Below are positions 28,608 to 39,100 of a stretch of 64,000 nt of DNA, in pieces. The position numbers were made by a program, and so were the translations under genes. Source of the DNA: Methylobacterium goesingense (GTDB lineage Bacteria; Pseudomonadota; Alphaproteobacteria; Rhizobiales; Beijerinckiaceae); contig NZ_BPQL01000023.1 in assembly GCF_022179225.1 (NCBI RefSeq), positions 1 to 64,000 on the forward strand, in the 5' to 3' direction. The stretch's first letter is position 1; every line of letters begins with the position of its first letter. Under the pieces are notes generated by a model that was given only the letters and a program-made list of their open reading frames with translations, was not told where the DNA came from and did no database searches.

Positions 28608-30443
28608 TCAGCCGTCCCGGCGGAATCGCCAGACGGCCAGGGGGGCGCCGGGGTCGGACAGCCGGTCGAGCCATTCGGGTGGGGCCGCGCCCGTCAAGAG
28701 TTGCCGTGCGAACGCCCGTCCCTCCGGCGACTCGCCCTCTGTGCCCGCACAGAGGGCGAGGTAGTCGGCCCCGGATGCCGCGAGGGCGCGCTTCAGGGCG
28801 GCCTCGTCGCCGTGCAGGCCCTCTTCCGACGCGGTTAGACCCGCGATGGCGCGGTGATAGGGCGCGGCCACGACGCCGTGGCGGGTCCGGAGCAGGATCG
28901 CGGGGCCAAGGTCGACAGGCGCCAGGATGGTGCCGGGCGGCAGGGTATCGAGGGCGGACAGGACCCCGCCGGCATCGCAGGTCTGCGTGCCCGCATGCCC
29001 GGTCCGCGTCGCCGCGCCGCTCGCACCCACCGGGAACGCGCCGCCGGGATCAAGGGGCATGAGCAGGGCCGCCCAGGATCGGGGCATCAGCGCGAGGGCC
29101 AGGGCGAGGATTGCGACCTTGCGGCTCGCCCGGACGGGCCGTCCCAGCAGGGTGATCGCGTGGTCCAGCAGCGGGCCGGCCACCAGGGCGACGAAGATGC
29201 CGGCCATGTAGACGCCACGCAGCTGGAACTGCGCGAGCACGAATCCCGTGAGAAGGAACGCGGCGGTCAGGGCCGCGGCCCGGCGCAGCGGGGGCCGCCC
29301 GCGCAGGGCCGCGTGGACGGCGACCAGACCGGCCAGCAGCGGCGGTACGCCGAACGCGAGGGCCGCCCCCGGCATCGTCAGGACGAGGCGGTGGAAGGGC
29401 TGCATCTCCAGGACGCGCTCCAGCCACTCGGCGCGGACCACGGCCGGTAGATCCTGGAACGGTCCCGACAGGCAGCGCGGCGCGAGGAGCACGAACCCCG
29501 CCACCGTGACGGCTCCGCAGGCGGCGGCGAAACCCGCGCGGCGGCCCGGCGTGGCGAGGAATCCGCCGAGCCAGCCCGCGACCGGCGCGACGGCGCCGGC
29601 CGCGACGGCGAGCCAGAGCCAGGGCGGCGAGAGCGCGTCGCAGCGCGTCACGCGCCAGAGCGCCGGGTCGGTCTGCACCGCGAACAGCGCGAGGCCGGTG
29701 CCGGCCAGCGCGAGGGCGAACCCCCACAGGGCCGGCAGGGCCGTCCTGCCCCGCAGGACCCAGTCGCCCATGAGGAACACGCCCGCGATCGCGATGAAGG
29801 GCAGCGCTTCGAGGCCGACGGCCAGGGAGGTCGCGGCGGCGATGCCGCCGAGGGCCGCCCGGTGGAACGTCGGCACTGGAGCGGCGAGGCAGAGGGCCAG
29901 GGTGAGGACGAGCAGCGCCTGAACGTTGTGATGGTCGATCCGCCCGAAGGCGAAGAGGCCGCCGAAATTCGCGGTCTGCGTCGCGGTGAAGAGCGCCAGC
30001 AGGGCGGCGCGGAAGCCGTACCGGGGACGGACGGCGCGGTACACGAGCGCGAGGCAGAGGCCGAACAGGGCCGGCGGCCAGAGGGCCACCACGAGCCCCT
30101 CCGCCATTGGGCGGCCGAGCCAGGGCGTGGCAAGGCCGATCAGACCGGCCAGGGGCGCATCGACAAGGCGGGACCAGTGCATGCTGGCGCCGTCCGTCGG
30201 CATCAGCCGGTGCTGGACCATGTCGAACCAGCCCTGCCCCGCCAGGAGGTCGCGGACCTGGACGAGGCGCATGGCGTCGTCGGTGTCGGGAAGGACGAGG
30301 CCACCCACCACGTCCCGGAATCCCGAGACGGGGTACAGCATCCAGAGGCCGAGCCCCACGAGCAGCCAGAGGACCGCCGGGTTGTCGAAGGCCGAGCGAT
30401 CGGACGGGGCGGATGACGCCGTGATGCTGTTCGCCGTGCTCAC
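28608..30443 (-). CDS. polytopic membrane protein, GT-C/Stt3-like glycosyltransferase
   Basis: Protein of 611 residues with about 11-13 predicted helices and a soluble C-terminal domain. After the first helix it carries LPDTDDAMRLVQVRDLLAGQGWFD, an acidic loop in the place and style of the DxD motif of GT-C enzymes such as Stt3/PglB and ArnT. A second charged loop, GRIDHHNVQ, lies further on. The C-terminal 120 residues (ILAPVDLGPAILLRTRHGVVAAPYHRAI) look periplasmic. Lipid-linked sugar transfer is therefore likely but unproven. The GTG start at 30443 has AGGGAAG upstream and gives a short N-terminus before helix one; longer frames are rejected. Two glycosyltransferases lie 3 kb away. Confidence 0.72.
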   Translation of the reverse strand: MSTANSITASSAPSDRSAFDNPAVLWLLVGLGLWMLYPVSGFRDVVGGLVLPDTDDAMRLVQVRDLLAGQGWFDMVQHRLMPTDGASMHWSRLVDAPLAGLIGLATPWLGRPMAEGLVVALWPPALFGLCLALVYRAVRPRYGFRAALLALFTATQTANFGGLFAFGRIDHHNVQALLVLTLALCLAAPVPTFHRAALGGIAAATSLAVGLEALPFIAIAGVFLMGDWVLRGRTALPALWGFALALAGTGLALFAVQTDPALWRVTRCDALSPPWLWLAVAAGAVAPVAGWLGGFLATPGRRAGFAAACGAVTVAGFVLLAPRCLSGPFQDLPAVVRAEWLERVLEMQPFHRLVLTMPGAALAFGVPPLLAGLVAVHAALRGRPPLRRAAALTAAFLLTGFVLAQFQLRGVYMAGIFVALVAGPLLDHAITLLGRPVRASRKVAILALALALMPRSWAALLMPLDPGGAFPVGASGAATRTGHAGTQTCDAGGVLSALDTLPPGTILAPVDLGPAILLRTRHGVVAAPYHRAIAGLTASEEGLHGDEAALKRALAASGADYLALCAGTEGESPEGRAFARQLLTGAAPPEWLDRLSDPGAPLAVWRFRRDG

Positions 30444-30636
30444 CGGCTTCCCTATCCCCCGGTGCGCCCAGGGCGGCGCCCCTTCGACCCATCGGGATTG
30501 TCGCAGCAGAAGGTTAAGGGGGCGGTGCGGCCGCCGGCGGCGCGCCCGAAGCCCGTCGCCGCGCGTTGAGGCCGGGCATGGCAGACGTGTCGCTCGCCTG
30601 CCGTTCCGATCGTTGCCCGAGCCGAGGTGAAGACGC

Positions 30637-31353
30637 ATGACGACCAGCGCTGTGGTGATCGGTGCCTCCGGCGGCATCGGCCGCGCCCTCGTCGATGCCC
30701 TCGTGGCGCGGGGCGCTCACGGCACGGTGTTCGCCCTGTCGCGATCCGGCGTGCCCGCCCCGGCGCCCGCCTGCGCGGGTATCATCGACGTGACCGACGA
30801 GGCCTCGGTGGCGGCCGCCGCCGAGGACGTGGCCCGCGACGGTCCGGTGGGGCTGGTGATCGTGGCGAGCGGGCTCCTACACGGGGACGGCGTCGCGCCC
30901 GAGAAGGCGATCCGGAGCCTCGATCCGGTGGCCATGGCGACCGTGTTCGCGGTGAACACGATCGGCCCGGCCCTGGTCGCCAAACATTTCCTTCCCCTGA
31001 TGCCGCGCGCGGAGCGGTGCTGCTTCGCCGCCCTTTCGGCGCGGGTCGGATCGATCGAGGACAACCGGCTCGGCGGTTGGTACGCCTACCGGGCCTCGAA
31101 GGCCGCCCTGAACCAGATCCTGCGCACCCTCGCCGTGGAGGCCAGGCGCACCCATCCGGGCGCGATCGTGGTTGGCCTCCACCCCGGAACCGTGACGACG
31201 GCCCTGTCCCGACCCTTCCGGCCGGACACGGACGCCCCTGGTCTGTTCAGCCCGGCGGTGAGCGCCGCTCACCTGCTGAAGGTCCTCGATGGTCTCGGGC
31301 CGGAGGATACCGGCCATGTCTTCGCCTGGGACGGGGCACGGATTCCCGCCTGA
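30637..31353 (+). CDS. short-chain dehydrogenase/reductase (C-factor-like)
   Basis: NAD(P)-binding oxidoreductase of 238 residues. The Rossmann motif GASGGIGRAL lies at residues 9-18, NTIGPALVAKHFLP and FAALSARVGS follow, and the catalytic YRASK (YxxxK) is preserved. The compact size, GSIEDNRLGGWYAYRASKAALN and HPGTVTTALSRPF fit the CsgA/C-factor-like SDR subgroup, whose substrates are mostly unknown. A GAGGTGAAG site precedes the ATG. It stands alone, divergent from the GT-C-like gene. The substrate cannot be deduced. Confidence 0.85.
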   Translation: MTTSAVVIGASGGIGRALVDALVARGAHGTVFALSRSGVPAPAPACAGIIDVTDEASVAAAAEDVARDGPVGLVIVASGLLHGDGVAPEKAIRSLDPVAMATVFAVNTIGPALVAKHFLPLMPRAERCCFAALSARVGSIEDNRLGGWYAYRASKAALNQILRTLAVEARRTHPGAIVVGLHPGTVTTALSRPFRPDTDAPGLFSPAVSAAHLLKVLDGLGPEDTGHVFAWDGARIPA

Positions 31354-31500
31354 CATACGGCAACGGATCGGCCGGAAATGCCGCCCGCTCCCGCGATCAG
31401 GTCGGGAATAGATCCGGAATGGCCCCGTTCGTGTCGCGGTGATTGAAGGCGCTGCGGCAGGAAGACGGCCGTCTCAGCCTATTTCCCCAACGGAGCATTC

Positions 31501-31755
31501 TCATTCGAGGAAGACGACACCAAGCATATGCTTCGTCTTGCGAACGACCGCACATGGGCGGCTATAGTTCTTGGAGATGATCCTCAGAATCAGCAGCTCC
31601 GGTATGCCTTCCGTCGATGTGACCTGGAGCAAGGCGCCATGAACGGAGCTGTTGTGCACCAGGCAATGAACGGGCGGATCGCCGACGCCGACCGAAATCT
31701 CACCGGTCTGGAATCTGTCCCGGCGAACGGCATCCCTGCGCTCCAAGCTCGTCAT
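31501..31755 (-). CDS. single-domain PilZ protein
   Basis: Protein of 84 residues that is essentially a PilZ domain. The N-terminal RRDAVRRDRF supplies the arginine cluster (RxxxR) and HNSSVHGALL the second motif ([D/N]xSxxG), both used by PilZ domains to bind cyclic di-GMP. It would be a small cytosolic c-di-GMP receptor or adaptor. A diguanylate cyclase is encoded about 18 kb away in the window, but no local partner is evident. Its GC content is a little lower than its neighbours. The second motif has Asn in place of the usual Asp, so binding may be weaker. Confidence 0.7.
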   Translation of the reverse strand: MTSLERRDAVRRDRFQTGEISVGVGDPPVHCLVHNSSVHGALLQVTSTEGIPELLILRIISKNYSRPCAVVRKTKHMLGVVFLE

Positions 31756-32170
31756 GCCATTTCCATCCAGCCGCTGGCGTTGATGGATAGTCTGATCGCT
31801 CAGCCGATTACTGCACCGTTAAGAAAGCATGATCGGCGGGGATCGGCCACACAGATCTGCGCACACCGCGACGACGCGATGGACACTCGGCGGCTGTTCG
31901 TCCGGCCGAGATGGACGTCTCGATTGAGAGCGTCGCGTCCGACTGGCCCCACTCGGACCTGAGGGTCAACGCAATGCGTCAACGCCTGATTTTGACCAGA
32001 GGCGCTGAGCCGAACTGCTGCTAATGGGGAGCTTGAAGATGGGCCGGATTTCGCTGTGCGCCGTGCGCTGCGAACCTGCTCCGAACCGGTCCCAGGTTGG
32101 TTGAACCCAAGGTAGTCTCCGGCTTATCCAACCCGTCTTGGACAAGGTCCAATGACATGAACAGGCTGGA
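31756..32170. other. intergenic region between PilZ gene and tRNA-Val
   Basis: This 415-bp stretch is lower in GC than its surroundings. Frames crossing it are short and unconvincing. It contains the promoter of the minus-strand PilZ gene and the downstream side of the tRNA gene. I see no integrase, no repeated tRNA 3' end and no terminator with a T-tract. Confidence 0.5.
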
Positions 32171-32245
32171 TGGTGGGCGCGACAGGGATCGAACCTGTGA
32201 CCCCTACCATGTCAAGGTAGTGCTCTCCCGCTGAGCTACGCGCCC
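32171..32245 (-). tRNA. tRNA-Val (anticodon GAC)
   Basis: On the minus strand the 75-nt sequence folds as a full cloverleaf. The acceptor arm GGGCGCG pairs with CGCGCCC, the D arm contains AGCTCAGCGGGAGAGC, and the anticodon stem CTACC/GGTAG encloses TTGACAT, giving anticodon GAC. The T arm has GGTTCGATCCC, and CCA is encoded at the 3' end. It reads valine GUC/GUU codons. Confidence 0.96.
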
Positions 32246-32521
32246 TCACCGGTGCCGTCCGGCGCCGATGAAGGGGGCTATAGCCGGAGGTCCGGGGGGG
32301 CGCAAGGCCCCTCGCGCATCGAAGATGCGTCGGGCACGAAAGGGTGCTTGGCATCGCGGATGCGCGGGGTTCGGATGCCGCTGCACTGCGATGAAAAATG
32401 CGCTAAGGCCGGCACGGCGGCCCGCATGGCCTGCGCGCGACGCGCGGCTGGACGTCGCCGATCCGGTCGTGTCGGGTCCGCCGCGCAGCAGGCGTCGGTT
32501 GAGGCAAAAATCGGTTGAGGA

Positions 32522-33568
32522 ATGCGATTCTACGTCGACCATGATCTCGGAGCGCTGATCCGGTGCTGGGTCGCGCCGGACAATCCGGTGGCGATCAGCC
32601 GGATTTACGTCGCCCTGGAGGGACGCCGGGTCGCGGAACTCGACGCCTGGCTCGTCGACGACGTGATCCGGCTGCAGGGATGGCATTCCACCGGCCAGTG
32701 CGTGTTCGAGATCACCGACGCCCAGGCCCCGGGGATCAGCCAGGCTCGGCGCGTAGAACTCTACGACGCGGACACCAACGTGCTGATCTACCGGCGCTCG
32801 CCGCGGACCGACCTGATCCGGGCCAAGGTCGTTCTGGTCGACACCAGCATCACCGGCGACAGCGCGATCCAGTCCGTGCTGTTCGACCATTTCCAGCAGA
32901 GCTACTTCGGGGTCGGCACCCTCTCGGACGAGGTCCTGCGGGTGCTGTTCGAGAGCCCGTGGATGACGTCGTCGTTCTTCTCGGGCCTCATCCTGATGCC
33001 GCGCTACGAAGGGTCCTTCGTGGGCGACGAGATCCTCACCACGACCCTGATCCACGACCCCTACGTGGAGATGGCGACCCGCCTGCTCTGGCTGAAGGCG
33101 CGCGCCGCCATCACGGCCGATCCGGCTCAGGCCTGGCGCGCGGGGCAGCTGAAGGAGGCGGTCCAGGCGGTCAACGACTATGACTTCTCGGACAACCGGA
33201 GCCTGAAGCGCTTCTTCCGCATGCTGCCGGAATCGGCCTACCGCATGCTCTACAACCCCCTCACCCGGCAGTTCAGCACCAAGCTGCCGGACGACCGTCT
33301 GATGCCGGGCCATTCTATCGTGGCCATCGAGGTCCTGGCCCGCATGGGCATCGTCGGCCACCGCGACTACTTCGAAGCCTTCGCCGCCACCCTCCTCGAT
33401 CGCCTCGGCATTGACGCGCAGGTGCCGGTTCCGGCCCCGATCCCCGCCGAGGTGCTGGAACTCGCCGGCCGCCTGCGGACCATGAAGGCCGCCGAGGAGA
33501 TGCTGGTGTTCGACGTTGCCATGGCGGACGCGGTGCGCGACGCGGTCTCGAAGGGCTGGAACGCCTGA
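32522..33568 (+). CDS. protein of unknown function upstream of a GT2 gene
   Basis: Cytosolic-looking protein of 348 residues with no signal peptide or clear helix. The N-terminal 110 residues read as beta-rich (HDLGALIRCWVAPDNPVAISRIYVALEG), and the second half is helical (VVLVDTSITGDSAIQSVLFDHF, LLWLKARAAITADPAQAW, MLPESAYRMLYNP). I do not recognise the family. The gene ends 2 bp before the start of a two-domain glycosyltransferase, so the two are almost certainly cotranscribed and the protein may assist glycan assembly. GAGGA abuts the ATG unusually closely. The next gene's N-terminal region also starts with a beta-rich segment of similar size, which may be related. Confidence 0.72.
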   Translation: MRFYVDHDLGALIRCWVAPDNPVAISRIYVALEGRRVAELDAWLVDDVIRLQGWHSTGQCVFEITDAQAPGISQARRVELYDADTNVLIYRRSPRTDLIRAKVVLVDTSITGDSAIQSVLFDHFQQSYFGVGTLSDEVLRVLFESPWMTSSFFSGLILMPRYEGSFVGDEILTTTLIHDPYVEMATRLLWLKARAAITADPAQAWRAGQLKEAVQAVNDYDFSDNRSLKRFFRMLPESAYRMLYNPLTRQFSTKLPDDRLMPGHSIVAIEVLARMGIVGHRDYFEAFAATLLDRLGIDAQVPVPAPIPAEVLELAGRLRTMKAAEEMLVFDVAMADAVRDAVSKGWNA

Positions 33569-33570
33569 GC

Positions 33571-35745
33571 ATGGACGCCGCCCCGGTGGCCACCTTTCCG
33601 CGGCGGGGCGGCGCTCCGCGCGCGCGTGCCTTCGTGGCCGAGGGCGGCGGCCTGACCCTCGACGTGTCGGATGCCGGCCTCGGCGGCGCCTGGGCGACGA
33701 TCCGCTTCCGCGACGCGGGCAGTGCCGGCGTCGCCCGCCTGGTGCTCGCTGCGCTCGTCGCGGGGCCGGACGGCACGCCCGAGCCGATCGCCCTCGCGGA
33801 GGCGCCGGCGGGGGGCGACGATTTCGTCTGGACGGGCCGGTTCCCCGAGGGCGTGCGCTCCTTGCGCCTGTCACCCCTGTCCCGCGAGGTGCCGTTCCGG
33901 CTCACCGCCTTCGCGGTCCGGCGCCGCGGCCGGATCGCCCTGGTGGCGGGGGCCCTGCGCCGGGACCCGGCCCTGGCGGCGCGGGCGGTGTACTGGCGCG
34001 CCCTCGGCCTCAAGGTCCGGGGTCGCGCCCTGCTCCTGCGCGCCCTCGAATACCGGGCCGAGACGGGCTATGCGGCCTGGATCGCCCGGTTCGACACCCT
34101 GTCGGACCCGGATCGCCGGCGCATGCGGGACGAGGTCGCGGCCTGGGCCGGGACCGCGCCGCTGATCTCGGTGGTGATGCCGGTCCACGACCCCGACCCG
34201 CGCGTCCTGGAGGCGGCGATCCGGTCGGTGCGCGGCCAGATCTATCCGCATTGGGAACTCCGCATCGTCGACGACGCCTCCACCGACCCGGCGATCTCGC
34301 GGCTGCTCGTCCGGCATGCCGGCGCGGAGCCGCGCATCCACGTGCAGCGCCGGGCGCAGAACGGCCATATCGCCCGCGCGACGAACGATGCGCTGGCCGA
34401 AGCGCGGGGGCGCTTCGTGGCCTTCCTCGACCATGACGACGTCCTGGCCGAGGGCGCGCTCTACCACGTCGCCGCCGCGATCCGCTCGGACCCGGACCTC
34501 GTCCTGATCTACAGCGATGAGGACAAGATCGATGGCCGCGGGCGCCGCTTCGAGCCGCATTTCAAGTCCGATTTCGACCGCGAACTCCTCTACGGGCAGA
34601 ACTACGTCAACCACCTCACGGTGGTACGCGCCGAGGCCGTGCGCGCGGTCGGCGGCCTGCGCCCCGGCTTCGAGGGCAGCCAGGACCACGATCTGCTGCT
34701 GCGGCTCACCGCCGGCCTCGACGCGCGCCGCGTCCGCCACATCCCGCGGGTGCTCTATCACTGGCGCGCGGCGGGCGGTTCCGGCACCTTCTCGGACCGG
34801 GCCCTGGCACGCACCGAGGATGCCCGGTTGCGGGCCCTGGCGGACATCGCCGCGCCCTCCGGCGCGCGGGCGGAGCGGGGGCCGCTCGGCTTCAACCGGC
34901 TGGTGCGGCCCCTGCCCGATCCGGCGCCCCTGGTCTCGGTGATCATCCCGACGCGAGACCGCGCGGACCTGCTGGGCCTGGCCCTCGCGGGCTTGCTCTC
35001 GGGAACCGATTACCCGGCGATCGAGGTCGTCGTCATCGACAACGACAGCCGCGAGGCGGCGACCCGCGCGCTGTTCGCCCGCCACGCGGCGGACCCTCGG
35101 GTCCACGTCGTTTCGGTGCCGGGGCCCTTCAACTTCTCCGCCCTCTCGAACCGGGGCGCCGCGTCGGCACGGGGGAGCGTCCTCCTCTTCCTCAACAACG
35201 ACGTCGAGGTGATCGCGCCGGGCTGGCTGCGGGAAATGGTCTCGATCGCCCTCGATCCCAGGATCGGGGCCGTGGGCGCCAAGCTCCTCTACCCCGACCG
35301 GACACTTCAGCACGGGGGCATCATCCTGGGCATCGGCGGGGTCGCGGGCCACAGCCATCCCGGCATCCCCGAATCCGAGCCCGGCTATTTCGCCCGCATG
35401 GTGCTGACGCAGGAGGTCTCGGCCGTGACCGGGGCGTGCCTCGCGGTGCGAGCGGCGCTGTTCACCGCCTGCGGCGGCTTCGACGCGGACCATCTCGCGG
35501 TCGCCTTCAACGACGTCGATCTCTGTCTGCGCCTGCGCGCGGCCGGATACCGCAACGTCTGGACCCCGCACGCGGTGCTGGTCCACCACGAATCGAAGAG
35601 TCGCGGGCCGGAGGACACGCCCGAGAAGCGCGCGCGGTTCGAGGGCGAGGTGCGCGTCATGAAGACCCGCTGGGAGAGCCAGTTGAGGTCGGACCCGTAC
35701 TACAACCCCAACCTTTCACGGGCATCCGGCCGGTTTCGGCTCTGA
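33571..35745 (+). CDS. two-domain GT2 family glycosyltransferase
   Basis: Protein of 724 residues. Residues 1-190 form a beta-rich N-terminal region of unknown role. Residues about 193-430 are a first GT-A family 2 domain (PLISVVMPVHDPDPRVLEAAI, VAFLDHDDVLAEGAL with the DXD-like DHDD, and FEGSQDHDLLLRL). Residues about 450-690 are a second GT2 domain (PLVSVIIPTRDRADLLGLAL, LLFLNNDVEVIAPGWLREM, FNDVDLCLRLRAAGYRNVW). Such tandem GT2 proteins build polysaccharide or O-antigen chains in the cytosol. It begins 2 bp after the preceding gene. The 454-bp gap to the polyketide synthase makes a shared transcript uncertain, so a role in glycosylating the PKS product is speculation. Confidence 0.87.
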   Translation: MDAAPVATFPRRGGAPRARAFVAEGGGLTLDVSDAGLGGAWATIRFRDAGSAGVARLVLAALVAGPDGTPEPIALAEAPAGGDDFVWTGRFPEGVRSLRLSPLSREVPFRLTAFAVRRRGRIALVAGALRRDPALAARAVYWRALGLKVRGRALLLRALEYRAETGYAAWIARFDTLSDPDRRRMRDEVAAWAGTAPLISVVMPVHDPDPRVLEAAIRSVRGQIYPHWELRIVDDASTDPAISRLLVRHAGAEPRIHVQRRAQNGHIARATNDALAEARGRFVAFLDHDDVLAEGALYHVAAAIRSDPDLVLIYSDEDKIDGRGRRFEPHFKSDFDRELLYGQNYVNHLTVVRAEAVRAVGGLRPGFEGSQDHDLLLRLTAGLDARRVRHIPRVLYHWRAAGGSGTFSDRALARTEDARLRALADIAAPSGARAERGPLGFNRLVRPLPDPAPLVSVIIPTRDRADLLGLALAGLLSGTDYPAIEVVVIDNDSREAATRALFARHAADPRVHVVSVPGPFNFSALSNRGAASARGSVLLFLNNDVEVIAPGWLREMVSIALDPRIGAVGAKLLYPDRTLQHGGIILGIGGVAGHSHPGIPESEPGYFARMVLTQEVSAVTGACLAVRAALFTACGGFDADHLAVAFNDVDLCLRLRAAGYRNVWTPHAVLVHHESKSRGPEDTPEKRARFEGEVRVMKTRWESQLRSDPYYNPNLSRASGRFRL

Positions 35746-36199
35746 TGGTGCAGTGCGGCATCGATCGTCCGCACCGCAAAGTCGCCGCATTCACGGGCTT
35801 TATCGAGAGCGGCCCATCCGCGATGCCGGGCGCATCCACCATGGCAGCGCGTTCGAGCAGGCTTCCCGGGTGGGGACGTTCAAGTCTCGCGTGTCCGGTC
35901 CCGGCCGCGACGAGGCATACGTTGCCGATAGTCTTGGCCGCACATCGGCCACTACGGTCGGCGATGGGATTATTAAAGGAAAATTTGGGTGTATTCGCGC
36001 AGAATGTGGCCCTGGCGCGGATAGTCTTGGGCGTTCGACTGGTGAATACGTGCAACAGGGGCGGTGCATTCTGCCGATATCCTGTTGGGCGCGCCCTCCC
36101 CGGTTGGACACCGACTTGGAGCCATACTAAGGATCGCATGGATCACTCCGGTGGCGCCAGTCGATCTGTCCCCCGTTCAAGAGCGCGTGCGAATCGAAC
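35746..36199. other. intergenic region upstream of the polyketide synthase
   Basis: This 454-bp gap contains a lower-GC stretch (about 35930-36060, with TTATTAAAGGAAAATTTGGG). No gene is supported. It is long enough for a regulated promoter and leader for the PKS-AOS transcript. A weak TTGGAC / TACTAA pair at about 36103-36130 is the only promoter-like sequence noticed, with a short spacer, and is not claimed as a feature. Confidence 0.5.
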
Positions 36200-39100
36200 G
36201 TGACACAACGTACAGACATCGCGATCGTCGGCCGCGCCTGCCGGCTGCCCGGTGCATCGAGCGTCGAAGGGCTCTGGCAGCTCCTCACGGAGGCACGCTG
36301 CGCCGTCGGGCGCATCCCGGATGATCGCTGGTCGCTGGAACGGTTCGGGCATCCGCGGGCCCAGGAGCGCGGCAAGAGCTACACCTGGTCGGCGGGTGTC
36401 CTCGACGACATCTGGTCCTTCGATCCCGGCGTGTTCGGCATCTCGCCCCGCGAGGCCGAGCAGATGGATCCGCAGCAGCGCCTGCTGCTGGAACTCACCT
36501 GGGAGGCCCTGGAGGATGCGGGCCTGCGTCCCTCGGACGTGGCCGGCAGCCAGATCGGTGTCTTCGTCGGCGCCTCCTCTCTCGATTACGGCAACCTGCG
36601 CGTCCTCGACACCTCGTCGGGCGACGCCTACGCGGCCACCGGCAACACGCTCTCGATCCTGTCGAACCGCATCTCGTACATCTACGACCTCAAGGGCCCG
36701 AGCTTCACCGTCGACACAGCTTGCTCGTCCTCCCTCGTCGCCCTCGACGCCGCCGTCGCGGCGATTTCCAGCGGACGGATCGACACGGCCGTGGTGGCCG
36801 GCGTCAACCTGCTGGCGAGCCCCTTCAACTTCATCTGCTTCTCCAACGCGCAGATGCTCTCCCGCACGGGCCTGTGCCAGGCCTTCTCGTCGAGCGCCGA
36901 CGGCTACGTGCGCTCCGAGGGCGGCGTCGTCCTCGTGCTGAAATCGGCGCGCGCGGCGATGCGCGACGGCAGCACCGTGCGCGGCGTGATCGCGGCGAGC
37001 GGCGTCAACTCGGACGGGCGCACCACCGGCATCTCGCTGCCCTCCGGCTACGCGCAGGGCGCCCTGCTGGAGCAGGTCTACCGCGAGGCCGAGATCGACC
37101 TCGACTCCGTGGTCTTCGTCGAGGCCCACGGCACCGGCACCCCCGTCGGCGACCCGATCGAGGCCAGCGCCATCGGCGGCAAGCTCGGACGGCCCCGCAA
37201 AGCGCCGCTGCCCATCGGCTCCATCAAGAGCAACATCGGCCACACCGAGCCGGTCTCCGGCCTCGCGGGCCTGCTCAAGGCGAGCCTGGCCCTCGAACAC
37301 GACCTGTTCCCGACCTCACTGCACGCGGCCGAGCTGAACCCGGACATCCCGTTCCGCGAGCTCAATCTCTCCGTCACGAACAAGCCCCTGCCGCTGCCGC
37401 GCACCGGTAAGCCGCGATTCGCCGGCGTGAACTCCTTCGGCTTCGGCGGCACCAACGCGCACATCGTTCTCACGGACGGCGCGGCCGCCGCCGTGCAGGC
37501 CCCCGCCTCCGGGGCGGGCCGCACGCCCGAGGTGTTGCTGCTCTCCGCCCAGAGCCGTGCGGCGCTGAACGAACTCGCCCTCGACTATGCCGAGCGCCTC
37601 GAAGGTGCCGACGCGGGCCAAGTCGCCCGCATCGCGGGGGCCGCCGCCCATCGCCGCGAGCGCCTGTCCTCGCGCCTCGCCGTGTCCCTCGATGCCGACC
37701 TGCCCGGGGTGCTGCGCGCCGTGGGCGAAGCGGAGGACGCCCCGGCCGCCCTCCTCGGCACCGCCGTCGACCGCGCGGCCGAGGTCGCCTTCGTGTATTC
37801 GGGCAACGGTAGCCAGTGGGCCGGCATGGGCCGCGAGGCCTATGAGGAGAACGCCGCGTTCCGCACGGCCTTCGACCGGATCGACGCGCTGTTCCTGAAG
37901 CTCTCCGACTGGTCGCTGAAGGAGGCCCTCTTCGCCGACGACCTCGAGACGCGCCTCGCGCTGACCCGGGTCTCTCAGCCGCTGATCTTCGCGATCTCCA
38001 GTGCCTCGACCACCGCACTGCGGGCGCATGGTCTCAAGCCGAGCTACGTGCTGGGCCACAGCGTCGGCGAGATCGCGGCGGCCGAGGCAGCCGGCATCCT
38101 CAGCCTCGAACAGGCCGTGAAGGTCATCTTCTACCGCAGCAAGCACCAGGAGACGACGCGCGGCTTCGGCACCATGGCGGTGCTGCTGGCGCCGGCCGAC
38201 GAGATCGCGGTCTTCCTGCAGGATTATCCGAGCCTCGACATCGCCGCCTACAACAGCCCCAAGGCCGTCACGGTGGCGGGTCCCGTCGAGGACATCGACG
38301 CGGCCATGAAGGCGCTGTCGCGCAAGCGCCGGCGCGGGCGCAAGCTCGACCTGGAATACCCCTTCCACGGTCGCCTGATGAACCCGACCGAGAAGCCCCT
38401 GCTGCGGGATCTCGCGGGGCTCAAGCCGCGCGCCGCCACCACCGCCATGATCTCCACGGTCACCGGCACGGTGCTGGCCGGCGAGCAGTTCGGTGCCGGT
38501 TACTGGTGGCGCAACATCCGCGAGCCCGTGCGTTTCTGCGAAGCCGTGCAGGAGGCGACCCGCCAGGGCGCCCGCGTCTTCGTCGAGGTCGGTCCGCGCG
38601 CCACCCTACTCTCGCATATCGGCGACGCCATCGAGCCGCTGGGCATCGAGAACGCCACCATCGGCGTGCTCCACCGCAAGCCGGCCGGTGCAGACCCGAT
38701 CGCCCGCGCCGTCGCGGCCGCCCTCGTCCAGGGTGCCGCCGTGGACGAAGACACCGTGTTCGGCGCCAATCCGGCGGGCGACGTGCCGCTGCCGCTCTAT
38801 CCCTGGCAGCGCCGCCCGTTCCGTCTGGCCGAGACCACCGAGGGCGTCGGCGCCGCGACACCGCGCCCTTACCACCCGCTCTACGGCTCCCGGCTCTCGC
38901 CCGACGGCCTCGAGTGGCACGGCCACGTCGACATCGCGACGGTGCCGGACCTCGACGACCACCGCATCGACGGGCAGGCCATCCTGCCGGGCGCGGCCTT
39001 CATCGAGATGGCGCTCGGCGTGGCCCGCGAGGCGATGAAGAGCGACACCGTGGTGCTCGCCGAGTTCGAGATCCAGTCGCCGATGGTGTTCGGCGAGGAT

